From Clavaria fumosa (lineage: Eukaryota; Basidiomycota; Agaricomycetes; Agaricales; Clavariaceae), in assembly GCA_951802425.1 (NCBI GenBank), contig OX637794.1:3286001-3350000 (forward strand): a stretch of 64,000 bases of DNA, written 5' to 3'. A program made the position numbers and the translations under genes. The notes beneath the pieces are model-generated. The model made no database searches. It was not told where the DNA came from and worked only from the letters and a program-made list of their open reading frames with translations. This document shows positions 40,163 through 52,153 of the stretch, in pieces. Numbering within the stretch: the first letter of the stretch is position 1; every line of letters begins with the position of its first letter.

Positions 40163-41131
40163 GTGTGCCAGCCCCCTTTCCATCCCTGTGCCTGCTGCAA
40201 GTATACTATCTTGCAGCGGAGACATACCCGAATTGGGGCTGAGGTGAAGGAGGAAGTGAGACTGGCAGAGCGCCTAACCAGAGTGTGGCCAGAAGTGCAG
40301 AAACATGTGCCACAAGAGCTAGCCATCCAGGTGCACTTGGAGGCTCTCAGCACTGGCAAAAGAACCACAATGAAGGCCCTTGTCGACTCAGGGTGCACCA
40401 ACTGCTTCATGGATTTGGAGTGGGCAAAAGGAGTGGGACTGGAGCCATCTCTCCTGCTGAACCCAATCACCATGTATAATGTGGATGGGACACAAAACAG
40501 GAATGGAAAGGTCCGGTATGGGATAGAGGTGCTGGTGAGAGTTGGTGACCACCAGGAGTGGATCCACTTTCTGCTGGGAAAGACCCAGTCCCACAAGGTC
40601 ATCCTTGGGCATGACTGGCTCAATTGGCATAACCTGGATATCGACTGGCAGAAGGCAGAGCTGAGCCTTACCCGCTGCCCCCCACAGTGTTCCCCATCCC
40701 CTCGAGCCCCTGCACCCCTGAAAACAAGTACCCTCACATCCACAAGTATTCTGGACACCCATTTTCCCAACTCTGGCCCTACCTCCGATTGGCCCAACTG
40801 CTACCCTCTGGTTTTTAGTGAAGCGAAGTGGGATGAGCTTCCCTGCTCCCGACCAGACTTTGATATTAAGATCGAGTTCAAAAAGGACCCTGAGCACCTC
40901 TCCTCCAAGCTATACTCACTGACATGGGAGGAGATGGTGGAGATGAACTGTTGGGTGGATGAGCAGCTTGCTTCTGGACGAATCCAGCCCTCGAAATCCC
41001 CATATGCTAGCCCCTTCTTCTTCAAACATGAGAAGGACAAGCTGTGGCCAATTATTGACTACTCGAGACTGAATGCACACCTGATCAAGGACAAGTACCC
41101 CCTCCCCCGCATCCAAGACACAGTGGATGTG
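40163..41131 (+). pseudogene. pol: A2 protease and N-terminal RT, cut by element D
   Basis: Aspartic protease site ALVDSGCT (near 40375) and RT beginning (ASGRIQPSKSPYASPFFF near 40970) are open in this copy. It keeps the Arg codon that is TGA in A1. The GTG at 40163 is not a real start. The frame is cut at ATGTG (41127-41131), the target duplication of D, and continues at 47548. Confidence 0.82.
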
Positions 41132-41759
41132 TGTCACGGTCGATCCTAAATCTGGAGCTCAAAGGTCGCGGTGAGGTCGCGACAAGATCGCGGAGGTCAC
41201 GTGGATAGCTGACGTAAGGGCTCAACGGAGAGGTAGAAAGAGGCGATTTCTGAAGAATATCAAAGTCTAAGGAGTACATGCCAAGTGCCTACTTGTATAT
41301 ATACTAGAGTCCAAGGCCATAGGAACGGTATTAGTACAAGGTAGTAAGGGAGGACATACGATGAGAACGACGGTAGGGAAGAAATGAAAGTATCCGGGTA
41401 ACGATCGCGAAGTCGTCACGGTTCCAGGAAGGGAAGCGTCGGTCAGCGGGGGAATGGGATAGTGGTACAAGGGCATCAGGGGAACAGGAAGTCGTTGTGG
41501 GAAGGAGATGGGGATGCCAAGGGGACGGGATAGTGGTAAAGGCGGGGCGCGGGAGAGAACAAGGTCGCGTTAGGGATGGTCGTTTGATGGGCGATGTCAG
41601 GTGTCAGTTCGTTGACAGGGTGATGGCATCCCGCTTGATGTGCCATCACATATTTGGGCCGTACTGTCGGTGGTAGTCACGTGAGTTCCTGTGACTTACT
41701 GATCATGTGACAGGTCACGTGTCCGCGACCTTCGAGGGTCACGTGATGTCGCCGCGACA
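41132..41759 (-). repeat. 3' LTR of D
   Basis: 628 bp, plus strand TGTCACGGTC to CCGCGACA, with about ten differences from 46915-47542, mostly transitions. CACGTG E-boxes occur near both ends. The polypurine tract on the minus strand is GGAAGGGGAATA. Confidence 0.9.
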
Positions 41760-41770
41760 TATTCCCCTTC

Positions 41771-44700
41771 CTAAGATTTGTTCTCCTGAACAAACTCCGC
41801 AACGGCCTCCTTCGCACACGTGAGGTTCTCCAGGGGCTCCCAGGTATTCTCCTCAGGCGGATAGCCAACCCAGCTCACCAGGTACTGGACTTTCCCTCTC
41901 CTCTTCCTCTTGGCTAGGACTCGTTCGACGTCATACTGCTCTCCTCCCTCTATGAGTTCGGGCAGTGGTCGAACGGAGGACGGGTCTCCTCGGAAGGGCT
42001 TGAGTAAGGTCTCGTTGAAGACCAGGTGGATCCGCCAGCTCGGAGGAAGGGTAAGGCGATAGGCCGAGGTTCCTACCTTCTCCTCCACTGGGAAGGGGCC
42101 GACGAACTTAGGCCCAAGCTTCTTGGAGGGGAGTTTGAGGGGGAGGTTCCGCGAGTCTAGATATACCAGACCACCTTTCCTATAGACCTCCGGTTCTCGT
42201 GAGTGGTCGTCAAAAGTCGTGGAGTCGGTCGCTTGTCCCTTCCATAAGACATCCCGGAGGTGGTTGCGGGCAGCGGAAATCCGTGCGAGGAACTCGTCGG
42301 CGGTGGGTATATCGAAGCTGGCGGGGAAATTGGGGATTGGGACGGGGTCGAAACCGTGGAGAGCCGAGAAAGGAGTGACGTCCGAGTCGTGGATAGGTCG
42401 CGAGTTGAGAGCAAACTGGGCGAGGGGGAGTGCGGCGGCCCAATCGGCCTGGTCTTCTTTGGTCAGTGCGCGAAGAACTACTTCCACCTCCTGATTGGCC
42501 CTCTCTACTTGCCCATCCGTCTGCGGGTGGTAGGCGGTGGAGGCAGCGGACTTGATGCCTAGTTTATCGTAGACCTCACGCATGAACTTGGAGATAAACT
42601 GGCCCCCTCGGTCAGACACTACCTTCTCCGGAAGTCCGTAATAGGCATAGACTCTCTCGAGGAGGATTGAGGCCGCTCCTTCCGACGTGAGTTCCTTTAC
42701 AGTCGGGGCGAGGACAATGGTCTTGGTTAGGTAGTCCTTGATTACCAAGATCATGTCGTAACCCGCGGATTCCGAGACAGGGCCAATCAAGTCCCAACCG
42801 ATGACTTGCCAAGGTCGCGAGGGGATTGGGAGAGGGTGGAGGGGAGCCGGCTTTCGTCCGCGTCGGGGTTTGATCCTCGGGCAGACATCGCAGGCAATGA
42901 CGTAGGCGTGGGTGTCCTTCTTGAGCGTGGGCCAGTACCAGTATTTCGCAACCGCAACCTGGGTTTTGGAGATCCCTGGGTGCACGGTAGTTCGAGCCGA
43001 GTGGTGGAGGTCGAGGATGTCCTTCACAAGCGATGTTGGGACCCAGAGTTTCTCGTGTACCTGGAAGTATCCTTCCCTATCCTTCTCCGCTTCTTCGGGA
43101 GGGGTTCCCAGGGCCTGTTCGATTCTCAGTTTCTCCATAAGAGACAGGGTCTCGTTGATCCGGAAGAAGTGGTCCGGTAACAGAACTTGGGCAGGGCGGG
43201 GAGGCTGGTCATCGTAATTGGGGTGCCGGGAAAGAGCATCAGCAGCGGCATTTGACTTTCCAGAACGAGGGACAATCTTGAAACGGAAGAGAGACAGGAA
43301 CTGTCTCCAGCGATTCTGATGACCATTAAGCGGGTTAGGTTTCCGGAAATATGAAAGATTTTTATGGTCTGTATGGACCTCGAAATCTTGGCCAAGGAGA
43401 TAGTGTTGCCATTCCTCAAGCACTCTTATTACCACAAGGAGTTCCAGATCGTAGACGTCGTAGTTTAGTTGGGCGTCCCGAAGCTTTGTCGATAGACAGT
43501 CTACCATTCTCCACACTCCGTCCTGTTGCTGGTATAGGATAGCCGAAGTCGCGACTTCGCTGGCATCCATTTCGATTTTCCACGGCATTCCGTCCTGTGG
43601 GATCGCGACCTGGACCGAGTTCCTGATTGCATCCTGGATGTCGTAGAACGACTTCAGCACGGCGTCCGTTAAGTTAAATTCACCTTTGCCGGTGCAGGCA
43701 TGGAGAGGGGCGGCAATCTTGGCATAATTCGGAATGTATCGCCGATAGTAACTTCCGAGGGCCGTGTACCTGCGCGCGTCCTTGGCGGACTTTGGAATTG
43801 GCCAGTTGTCGATAGCCGAACATCTCTTCTCGCTCTTCTCGATGGTTCCCTGCCAGATCTTGTTTCCGAGGAAAGTCACCTCCGTTCGTTCGAATTCGCA
43901 TTTCGCAGGTTTAACGGTCAGATGATTTTCCTGGAGAACTCGGAAGACACGTGCGGTAAGGTCGCGAAGTTCTTCGCGAGTGTCGGAACAGATGAGGATG
44001 TCGTCAATGTATACGAAGACCTGACCGGTGGCCACCAGATCCTTCAGGACATTGTCCATAAAGCCCTGAAAGATTGCGGGGGCATTAGTAACTCCGAATG
44101 GCATGACTCGGCAGAGAAATTGGCCGTATTCGCATATAAACGCTAACAACTTCTCGCTCTCCTTCGACGCCCGGATGTTGTTGAATCCAATCCGGATATC
44201 GATTTTTGAGTAGTACCGGAACTTCTGCAAGCGATCGTAGATGTTCCGGATGAGAGGGAGAGGGTAGGCATTCTTGACCGTGACTTCGTTTAACCGTTTG
44301 TAGTCGACCACAGGCCGGAGCTTGTCCCCTTCATTCTTGAAGAAGAGAGGGCTGGCCCAAGGCGACTGACCTGGATAAATCTGTCCAGTCGCGAGGTTCT
44401 CGTCCAGCCACTTCCGGAGCTCCGCGCAGTAGGCTTTGGGTGTCGGGTAAATTTGGGACCGGTATGGACGGGCATCGTTCCCTAGCTGGATGTCGATGTC
44501 GACTCCGGGATGGTGCGGGGGTAAAACGTTATAGAACTCTTCTCTGAATACTCGCGGGAAGAGAGTCGGCCAGTCGGGGGAGTCATTCGCGATGACACGG
44601 ACCACAGCACTGCAGGGAAGGTCGCGGCAATGTCGAAATTCGAGGGAGCGAGTTCGCCAGTCGATGGTCGGATTGTGTTTCTGGAGCCAATCATCGCCTA

Positions 44701-45121
44701 GAACGAGGTCGAAGTCAGGATAGTCGCCTAGGTAGCATTCGATAATTTTGCGGTGTCCAAGACTGAATTCGACTGCGACCTTTGTAAAGTGCGTGATGGG
44801 TCCTCGCAAGTTTGTGGTACCGTCTGCGTTCCTAGTGATCATCGGGGATGGGAGTCGTTCCATGGGGAAACGGTTTCGATTAGCGAAGCTGTGGTCCATG
44901 ACCGAGGTTGTGCTGCCGCTGTCGATAAGCACTTTCCCGTGCACGGCTCTACTCGGGAAGGCGGGGGGGGAGATTCGAACTCTGAATTCGAGTTGGGCTG
45001 TTTCTTGGTGGCCCACTATTTTCATCATCCTTAGAAGCAGTTTAGGAGACAAGTCAGAAACTGGCATTGTCGCGGTACTAGTACAGGGGGGGGACTTAGG
45101 CGGGGAAGCTGCTTCCTTCAT
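41771..45121 (-). CDS. pol: Pol of chromovirus D: protease, RT, RNase H, integrase, chromodomain
   Basis: 1,116 residues from ATG 45121. The start ATG overlaps the gag stop as ATGA (45118-45121), suggesting termination-reinitiation and not frameshifting. Protease [11 protein letters not shown] (about residue 63), RT box YIDDILI (about 375), RNase [12 protein letters not shown], integrase finger [11 protein letters not shown] to [11 protein letters not shown] core ([21 protein letters not shown]), then the chromodomain [13 protein letters not shown] to [11 protein letters not shown] at the C-terminus. Uninterrupted; probably functional if translated. Confidence 0.92.
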   Translation of the reverse strand: MKEAASPPKSPPCTSTATMPVSDLSPKLLLRMMKIVGHQETAQLEFRVRISPPAFPSRAVHGKVLIDSGSTTSVMDHSFANRNRFPMERLPSPMITRNADGTTNLRGPITHFTKVAVEFSLGHRKIIECYLGDYPDFDLVLGDDWLQKHNPTIDWRTRSLEFRHCRDLPCSAVVRVIANDSPDWPTLFPRVFREEFYNVLPPHHPGVDIDIQLGNDARPYRSQIYPTPKAYCAELRKWLDENLATGQIYPGQSPWASPLFFKNEGDKLRPVVDYKRLNEVTVKNAYPLPLIRNIYDRLQKFRYYSKIDIRIGFNNIRASKESEKLLAFICEYGQFLCRVMPFGVTNAPAIFQGFMDNVLKDLVATGQVFVYIDDILICSDTREELRDLTARVFRVLQENHLTVKPAKCEFERTEVTFLGNKIWQGTIEKSEKRCSAIDNWPIPKSAKDARRYTALGSYYRRYIPNYAKIAAPLHACTGKGEFNLTDAVLKSFYDIQDAIRNSVQVAIPQDGMPWKIEMDASEVATSAILYQQQDGVWRMVDCLSTKLRDAQLNYDVYDLELLVVIRVLEEWQHYLLGQDFEVHTDHKNLSYFRKPNPLNGHQNRWRQFLSLFRFKIVPRSGKSNAAADALSRHPNYDDQPPRPAQVLLPDHFFRINETLSLMEKLRIEQALGTPPEEAEKDREGYFQVHEKLWVPTSLVKDILDLHHSARTTVHPGISKTQVAVAKYWYWPTLKKDTHAYVIACDVCPRIKPRRGRKPAPLHPLPIPSRPWQVIGWDLIGPVSESAGYDMILVIKDYLTKTIVLAPTVKELTSEGAASILLERVYAYYGLPEKVVSDRGGQFISKFMREVYDKLGIKSAASTAYHPQTDGQVERANQEVEVVLRALTKEDQADWAAALPLAQFALNSRPIHDSDVTPFSALHGFDPVPIPNFPASFDIPTADEFLARISAARNHLRDVLWKGQATDSTTFDDHSREPEVYRKGGLVYLDSRNLPLKLPSKKLGPKFVGPFPVEEKVGTSAYRLTLPPSWRIHLVFNETLLKPFRGDPSSVRPLPELIEGGEQYDVERVLAKRKRRGKVQYLVSWVGYPPEENTWEPLENLTCAKEAVAEFVQENKS

Positions 45122-46002
45122 TCCTCGCCTGCGGGAAAATCCGCCTTCGCCTCTTTCAGCGCCCCAAGTTCCTTGTCCTTCACTTCGATGGTGTCGCGGA
45201 GCTGGGCCACCAGGGCCTCAAGCTCATCGGCAGTCGCGGTTGAAGTGTCGTTGGCCCGGACATCGATCCGGGGAACTCGGGGGGGCTTACGAGGGAGCGG
45301 GCAGTTGCGCGCGAGGTGGCTGGGCTGTTGACAATTGTAACAATTGCCGCGTGACAGGATCCGGTCGACCTGCATCGCATTCGGGTCGTGCTGCAGGGGC
45401 GCAGAAGGTCGCGGGGCCGGGCGATCGGGTGGTTTCGCGTAGACGATTTGCCGGGCAGGACGCATGGTGTCGCGGCGCTCGAGCATTAAGTTGATGGCGA
45501 GGGCTTTCCTCTTCCAGGCGGAGTAGTTGGGTGGAAGGGCGGCAGCTGCATAGATGCGATCGGTGATGTTGTAGTTGAGGGCGGGCTCGAGGAGGGTGAC
45601 GAGGAGGTCTCCGTGAGTTTGCTCGGAGAGTTTGGCCTTCGCGATCAGCTGGTCGAACTCCGTCAGAAACTCTTTTACCGGGCGTTTACCTTGCTTAAGC
45701 TTCCCAAGCTTAAGGTAGGCATTCTCCTTCTCTACCAGGTCCGAAAATTCGGCATCCATACTTCCTCTGAAGACAGCCCAGGTGGGGCATGAGGCGGGGT
45801 TCGCGACTATCTTCTCGACCATGGAGTTGGCCCAGTCTCTGGCGTATCCTCCGCGCATCTGGTTCAGGGCAAATAGAATTCATTTTAGGTCCGTGTTGAA
45901 CCTATCTGGCTCGGCAAGGAAGAAGACATTGAGCTGCCGAACAAAGGTTCGGTAGGCAACGCTGCTCCCGTCGAAGGGGGCGATAGTGAATCCGCTAGAC
46001 AT
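45118..46002 (-). pseudogene. gag: Gag of chromovirus D (one nonsense codon)
   Basis: Start ATG 46002 (MSSGFTIAPFDGSS). The frame reads to 45118 with one TGA at 45880-45882. About 293 residues: Gag helical domain, CCHC knuckle CYNCQQPSHLARNC (about residue 215) and a short coiled coil of Glu/Lys at the end. The ATG overlaps the stop of the upstream ORF (ATGTCTAG). If the TGA were not suppressed, no functional Gag would be made from this copy. Confidence 0.85.
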
Positions 46003-47062
46003 CATATCCGCGGAGTTCCTCGTCGATGTCCGGGAGTTCCGTTGAGTCGGAGGCGAAGGAGACGGAGGAGACTGAGGAGGGGGAGAAGGAGTCCGAGGTG
46101 ATGGGGGATTGAGTCGAACGGGGAGGGCAAGGCTCGTGGGTGGTGGCGAGGGTGCTCTGCTGGCCGAGGGCATCCTGAAGACTTCTTCGGATATCTGAAG
46201 CAGGCCGAGGCCAGGCACTAGGATACGCTCGGGGGTTGGTGGGCGCCCAAGAGGTGAGTCGGGGCGGGTTTCGGCTGGTGTCGATGACGAGCCAAGCGTT
46301 GGCTGTGCGTGCTCGTAAGAAACGCTCGGGGGCGGGTTCGGGCTCGGGGGTGTCGGTCTGAACCGAGGCGGTGGCGTAGGTAGGGGGTCGTGGGGTAGGA
46401 GCGGGCGAGGGCGTTCTCGGCGGGGACTCGACGTTTTCGATGTCCTCGATCGTCAGGCCTTCAGTAGCCTGACGGAATATCTCTTGGTTAAGGGCGGTGG
46501 TAAGTAGCGCGGGAAATTCTCTGGGGAAGTATCCTGGGTGGAGCTTCTGCTCACGGATCTCTCTCGAGGACCAAGGTCCGGTTTTGATGAACTGTTGTTC
46601 GACTGAACGATAGACGGTGCTCCGCGGCGGTCATCCGTCCGGGGAGTTACAGCGAGTGATAGGTACCGGTGTACGGCGATTGATGTAGCAAAGGGCGAAA
46701 AAGCGGTGTTGCTTCTGCCTGTCTGTGAGGCCTAGGGGTTCTGGCAAGTTCTTCTTTCTCAACGTTTGAGAATCCAGTTTGGTGAAATAGCGAGGGTCGC
46801 GGCTTTCCAGGTACGTTAGGAGGGCCGGGCAGGTTTGGTTTAAGTCGGTCGTCGATGTCGGGACGTCGCGGACGTCGAGTTGGGATGAGGGACAGGGTTG
46901 AGACTTTGATATTATGTCGTGGTCGATCCTAAATCTGGAGCTCAAAGGTCGCGGTGAGGTCGCGACAAGATCGCGGAGGTCACGTGGATAGCTGACGTAA
47001 GGGCTCAACGGAGAGGTAGAAAGAGGCGATTTCTGAAGAATATCAAAGTCTAAGGAGTACAT
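45995..47062 (-). pseudogene. ORF upstream of gag in element D (ORF0), unknown function
   Basis: A 356-codon frame with one TGA (46631-46633) that ends TAG 45995-45997, overlapping gag ATG by 8 bp. It has normal composition: TYLESRDPRYFTK, then FIKTGPWSSREIREQK, an acidic/Pro-rich middle and an acidic C-terminus (DSTELPDIDEELRGYDV). The only ATG (47062) lies about 10 bp before the predicted mRNA start in the LTR, so the true start is unclear (non-AUG start or splicing). No family recognised. A1 and B have no counterpart. Confidence 0.5.
46901..46913 (-). other. Self-complementary primer-binding site of D
   Basis: One base inside the LTR, the minus strand reads AATATCAAAGTCT. The perfect 13-nt complement AGACTTTGATATT lies in the LTR at 47039-47051 (minus strand), about 30 bp after TATATATA (47079-47086). 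Same logic as in B. Confidence 0.7.
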
Positions 47063-47542
47063 GCCAAGTGCCTACTTGTATATATACTAGAGTCCAAGGC
47101 CATAGGAACGGTATTAGTACAAGGTAGTAAGGGAGGACATACGATGAGAACGACGGTAGGGAAGAAATGAAAGTATCTGGGTAATGATCGCGAAGTCGTC
47201 ACGGTTCCAGGAAGGGAAGCGTCGGTCGGCGGGGGAACGGGATAGTGGTACAAGGGCGTCAGGGGAACAGGAAGTCGTCGTGGGAAGGAGATGGGGATGC
47301 CAAGGGGACGGGATAGTGGTAAAGGCGGGGCGCGGGAGAGAACAAGGTCGCGTTAGGGATGGTCGCTTGATGGGCGATGTCAGGTGTCAGTTCGTTGACA
47401 GGGTGATGGCATCCCGCTTGATGTGCCATCACATATTTGGGCTGTACTGTCGGTGGTAGTCACATGAGTTCCCATGACTTACTGATCATGTGACAGGTCA
47501 CGTGTCCGCGACCTTCGAGGGTCACGTGATGTCGCCGCGACA
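46915..47542 (-). repeat. 5' LTR of D
   Basis: 628 bp, plus strand TGTCGTGGTC to CCGCGACA. TATATATA (47079-47086) lies on the minus strand, with the predicted start near 47051. TCACGTG motifs near 46979, 47497 and 47521. Confidence 0.9.
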
Positions 47543-49964
47543 ATGTGCTTAAAGGAGTGTCAATCTACTCTAAGATTGATGCAAAGGGAGGTTTCCCATC
47601 TATGCAGGTCTGGCCTGAGCACCAGCACTGCTGCGCCTTCCTGACACCCCGTGGACTCTTTGAACCAGCTGTCATGTGGTTTGGACTGCAGAATGCCCCT
47701 GCTACCTTCCAACGCTTCATGAATCACGTGTTGAGGGAGGAGATTGCAGGAGGACATGTGAGGGCCTATGTGGATGATGTCATTGTGTTTGCAGAGGACT
47801 TGGCTACACACCAGTACTGGATGGATCAGGTCTTGAGGAAGTTTGGAGAGAATGGGTTGTGTCTCAAACTCAGTAAATGCGAGTTTGAGAAGAGTGAGAT
47901 CATCTTCCTGGGGATGAAGATCTCCCACAACAGACTAGAGCATGATCTGGCCAAGGGTGCAGCAGTCCGAGATTGGCCATGTCCTAAGAATGTGAAGGAT
48001 GTCCAGAGGTTCAATGGGATGCTGAACTACCTCCACTGGCATATCCCGAATCTTTCTGCCTGGGCAAAGCCACTCTTCTGGCTGACTGGGAATGTTCCAT
48101 GGAAATGGGAGGAGGAGGAGGAAGCAGCCTTCCAAGATCTCCGCCAGGCACTTGTATCAGCCCCGGTCTTGGCTCTGCCTCAGGACAAAGGGAGATGGAA
48201 GATAGAGACAGATGCGAGTAACCTGGCAACTGGTGGAGTGCTCTTGCAGCAGCAGACAGATGGAACCTGGAGAGTTGTTGACTATATCTCCAAGGCCCTC
48301 ACTGCAGCTGAGAAGAACTATGATGTGTACGACAAGGAGTTCTTGGCTGTGATTCAGGCTCTTTGTGAATGGTGGGTGTACCTCATTGGAGCAGATGAAA
48401 CAATTGAGATCTGGATGGACCATGTGAACCTCCAGTACTTCCGGAAGCCCCAGAAGTTGAAACTGAGGCAGGTCCATTGGGTTGGAGAGCTCCAGTGCTT
48501 TGACTTTGAGATAAAGTATTGCACTGGCAAGTCGAATACAAAGGCAGATGCACTCTCCCGGAGACCAGACTATGGAGAGATGGTGGAGGAGGATGCACTG
48601 GTGCAGGTTTTCCCAGAAATGGAAGTCCGTGTGTCATTCACATTGGAAATGGAGATGCTACTCCAGAAAAATAGCATGGTACACATGCAGAAGCCAGAGG
48701 AGCTTGATGATGAGTGGACGCGAGATTGTGCTGGACTCTGGTGAAAGGGGATAGTCACTTGGGTCCCCCTAGGAGCTCGTGAGGCTGTCCTCGAGTTTGA
48801 GCATGACCTCCCTGCTGCTGGACACCCTGGGCCCCGGAAGTTGAGAGCAGCACTAGTGAAGGGTTATTGGTGGCCGGACATGGTGAAAGATGCAGATCGG
48901 TATGCCCAGGGGTGTGAGACATGCCAGCAGACAAAGCCTGACCATACCAAGTGTGCTGCCCCACTGCACCCCCATCCGGTTCTTGATGGTCCCTGGTCAT
49001 TGATCTCATGGGACATAGTCGGTCCCCTCCCCCTCTCCTGTGGACATAATGCCATCCTTGTCATTGTTGACAAGTTCACAAAATGGACACTGCTCGAAGC
49101 GATCGGGCTCAACCTCACAGGACTTGGAGCAGCACGTCTCCTCCAGGATTGAGTGTTTTGTGACCATGGAGTCCCTCACAAGGTTGTGAGTGACTGGGGG
49201 TCCCAGTTCATGTCCTGCTTCATGAAGGAGTTCTACTCCATGATCCGGGTAAAGGCAAATCCAAGTACTGCCTTTCATCTGCAGACTGATGGACAGACAG
49301 AACAGGTGAACCAGGAGATGGAGATCTATCTCCGGGCTTATGTGGACCATCTCCAGGATGACTGGGCTGGATGGTTGTCGACTGCTGAGTTTGCTCTTAA
49401 CAATCATGAGCACTCCACAACAGGACAGACGCCTTTCTTCCTCGACTATGGCTGGCACCCATGGAATGGGGGACTCCGCCCACCTTCTGAGGTGAACCCG
49501 GCAGTGGATGAGTGGATGGCTAAGCTCACAGAGTCCTGAAGAGCAGCCAAGGAGGCAATGGAGAAAGCGGTGGCAGCAATGAAGAAGAGCTACAATAAAG
49601 GGAAACACCCAAGTCAGGAGTACTCTGAGGGAGATCTGGTCTGGCTGGACACTAGAAACTTGAAGATGGACCAGCCCTCTAAAAAGCTTGACAACAAGAG
49701 AGCAGGCCCCTTTGCAGTTGAGGAGAAGGTGGGACCTGCTGGGTATCGCCTCAAGCTCCCTCGGGCCTGGTGCATCCATCAGGTCTTCAACAAGTTGCTG
49801 TTGATGCCATTGAAGTACTTGGTGAAGTGGTTGGGATACCCAGTGGAGGAAAACACTTGGGAGCTCCATAGGAACCTCACTAATGTAACGTTGCTTCTCT
49901 GGGACTTCTTCCTCTCCCACCCCGACAAGGCCAAGCTAGCTGGTCAGGACGCCCAGCCTTAAGA
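47543..49964 (+). pseudogene. pol: A2 pol, remainder: RT to truncated chromodomain
   Basis: Resumes RT after D (YSKIDAKGGFPSM), with YVDD near 47770, RNase H near 48205 and integrase. Nonsense TGA at 48742-48744 (Trp), 49150-49152 and 49537-49539. Several Arg residues of A1 are Trp or Cys here. Between 49800 and 49815 the sequence jumps from the integrase tail to [10 protein letters not shown], deleting about 45 residues including the first half of the chromodomain. Ends TAA 49962-49964. Confidence 0.85.
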
Positions 49965-49973
49965 GGGGGGTGA

Positions 49974-50266
49974 TGTTAGGATCACTTACATAAGCCATCC
50001 CAAAGAGGAGTTATGGAGAAACTGGGGAGGGTTGTTAGAAGGTCACATGACCTGCAGCTGGGTCGGATTATGTAATCACGTAAGATCACATGACCTAGGG
50101 CCTGGGCGCATCACGTGATCCGAGGGTCCGAGCGTGGGAAAGTCGGCAAGTGCTGGGGCTCTCGCTATAAGTACTTTGTCGTTTCCTTTTTTGTACTCTT
50201 TTCCCCTTATCTTAGTATTGTCATCATGACCTTATGCTTAAGTTGTGTGAGACCCAGTCTGATACA
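49974..50266 (+). repeat. 3' LTR of A2 (subtype 2)
   Basis: 293 bp, TGTTAGGATC to GTCTGATACA, after the polypurine tract GAGGGGGG. It shares the plan of the A1 LTR (TATA-like CTATAAGTA, CTTAGTATT start region) but is clearly diverged. Several CACGTGs of A1 read CACATG here. Confidence 0.82.
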
Positions 50267-51350
50267 ACACCTATCCCACACACACAAACACACCCCCAAG
50301 ACCCACCAAGCACCTATGCACTGACTGACGGCAGACTTCAGAAAGATCAACCCAGACACGGTGGAAAAGACCCCTGCAGTTGGCCGACACCCGAAATGAA
50401 CCCCGCCCATACACATAGAGATGCAACAGAACAAGGAAGAAGTGATACAAAGACTATTACAGGAGAAGACAGACATCACCATCTACATGGATGGATCAGG
50501 CTATAAAGGTGGGATAGGCATGGCGGCCGTTGCAACGCAAGAAGGACACCTGACCAGAATGATCCAACTACACCTGGGCAAGGAAACTAGGCACACGGTA
50601 TATGCAGTGGAAGTCGTGGCCCTAGTATTAGGAGTGCACCTCCTCCGAACGGAATGAGGAAACATCGACATGGCCACACTAGTAGTGGACAGCCAGGCAG
50701 CGATTCTAGCCATGCAACTCCACTGACCGGCACCCTCCCACGACATGCTATAGGCTTTCGAATCCATTATCAGACAGGTAGGCCAGAACAGAGACAACCT
50801 GGATTGCAAAGCGATATGGGTCCCAGGCCACCACAGCATAGAGGGAAATGAACTAGCGGATGCAGCAGCCAAGGTGGCGGCCCAGGGCCTCAGTAGCCCT
50901 GACAAGGAACTCCCCAAGCTTCTCAGGAAACAAACCACAGGTAGCAGGGCAGCGCTATCTCTAACACTAAGGAGGGCCATACAGGAGAGAGCGAAACGAT
51001 GGTGGAAGGGATGGCTGCAATACAGACCCAGCCACATCAAAGAAGATTATCAAATACACACTTCAAACGCAGCCAGCATCCAGCGGCATGGAATGACAAC
51101 ACACCACCAGACCCACGAACATGAAAGGAACACCCCACCCTGACTACGTGCACAAAGCGGAACAGATCAACAAGATGGGTTGCCCAGTATGAGACAACAA
51201 AAGGAAATCTTTTAGCTAGCCTTCGAACAGCACCCAGTAGCTTTTCCCCCACAGGGGGTTTTTAACACACCCGGCTCTACCCCCTTCCTAGGTAATTTCA
51301 AGCGCACACGCGCATTGGAGCTTGCTAAGTGGCCCAAAGCCATTGACTAG
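50267..51350 (+). pseudogene. 3' fragment of a non-LTR retrotransposon (RNase H end of ORF2)
   Basis: One frame from about 50421 to 51141 holds an RNase H domain: YMDGSGYKGGIG (first Asp), VYAVEVVAL (Glu), VVDSQAAI (Asp) and GHHSIEGNELADAAAK (His/Asp end), typical of the C-terminus of LINE ORF2. Nonsense codons lie at about 50655, 50724 and 50751. The 3' end carries a terminal motif like NTPGSTPFLGNF (near 51270). RT and endonuclease are absent, so it is a 5'-truncated, inactive copy. The A-rich stretch near 51435-51460 may be its tail. Confidence 0.78.
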
Positions 51351-51912
51351 ACGTAGATTACAGTACAAATGAATGTACACCTGAGTAGTGTACTCCAACA
51401 TAGGGCTTAGCCCCAATAGGAGTCTAATGGGAAAAAAAGAGAAGAAGAAAAAAAAAAGTGGGGTGTCCAGATTCAGAATCTCCTGATTTTTGCTGATTTT
51501 TTGGTGTATAAAAAGTCATATTTTGCAAGCTGTGCAAAAAAATTCCCATGGTCATAGCAGCTTACCAAAAGCAGCTATGCCTGATTGGTAACCTGTACCT
51601 GAGGGACCAGGCACAGGGCTGCTCAATTTCGAGTTTTTGTTTTTATTTTTAGCATATTTTGTTTGCCATTGTTTGCCTGAGAAGTGATTTACTGTTTTGG
51701 TATGGACAGGGACCCTGCAACAGAATCACTGTCACAGTCTTGCATTGTATTGTAGTCTGTATTGTAATCTGCATTGTAATGACAATATAATCTTGCAAGA
51801 AAAATGTATTGTAACTACACTCAATCTTGCAATAGCATTATATTGTAATTAGAAGATACTCTTGCAAGAATCTGGCAGCATCAGGTGTCCAACTGGAGTC
51901 TTCAGGAGTCTG
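51351..51912. other. AT-rich spacer, no gene
   Basis: Includes an A-rich run near 51435-51460 and repeated TGTATTGTAATC and TCTTGCAAGA words (51730-51870). Nothing coding was recognised. Confidence 0.5.
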
Positions 51913-52153
51913 ACTGGAGTCCTGAGGCACTGCACAGAGTCATGAAGTCAATTCTGACTGTAATAACTGACTGCAAATACTCCTTGAGACTTGGCCTGCA
52001 ATCTGCATGGAGTCCTGAGGAGTCCTGAGGACTCCACTCAGACTCCTCAAGGACTCCATGCAGATTGCAGGCAAAGTCTCAAGGAGTATTTGCAGTCAGT
52101 TATTACAGTCAGAATTGACTTCATGACTCTGTGCAGTGCCTCAGGACTCCAGT
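51913..52153. repeat. Foldback element: 104-bp inverted repeat
   Basis: Arms 51913-52016 and 52050-52153 are reverse complements with one mismatch, separated by a 33-bp loop. The arms end in ACTGGAGTCCTGAGG and CCTCAGGACTCCAGT, the unit of the adjoining minisatellite. Transcripts would form a near-perfect hairpin RNA. Confidence 0.88.

Larger units (their letters stand above)
41132..47542 (-). mobile_element. Ty3/Gypsy chromovirus D
   Basis: 6,411 bp on the minus strand, 628-bp LTRs, target duplication ATGTG (41127-41131, 47543-47547). Order: LTR, self-complementary PBS, upstream ORF, gag, pol with chromodomain, LTR. Pol is intact, and gag and the upstream ORF each have one TGA. No antisense accessory gene: pol ends 12 bp from the LTR. 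Confidence 0.92.
18046..50266 (+). mobile_element. Chromovirus A2, decayed, carrying nested C and D
   Basis: A second family-A copy. Leader pieces are at 18046-18154 and 39037-39238, gag at 39239, protease-RT to 41131, rest of pol at 47543-49964 and a 3' LTR of a diverged subtype at 49974-50266. C interrupts the leader and D interrupts RT. It has several nonsense codons, no own 5' LTR (A1's 3' LTR abuts the leader) and a chromodomain deletion. It is therefore an old inactive copy that served as a target. Confidence 0.8.
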
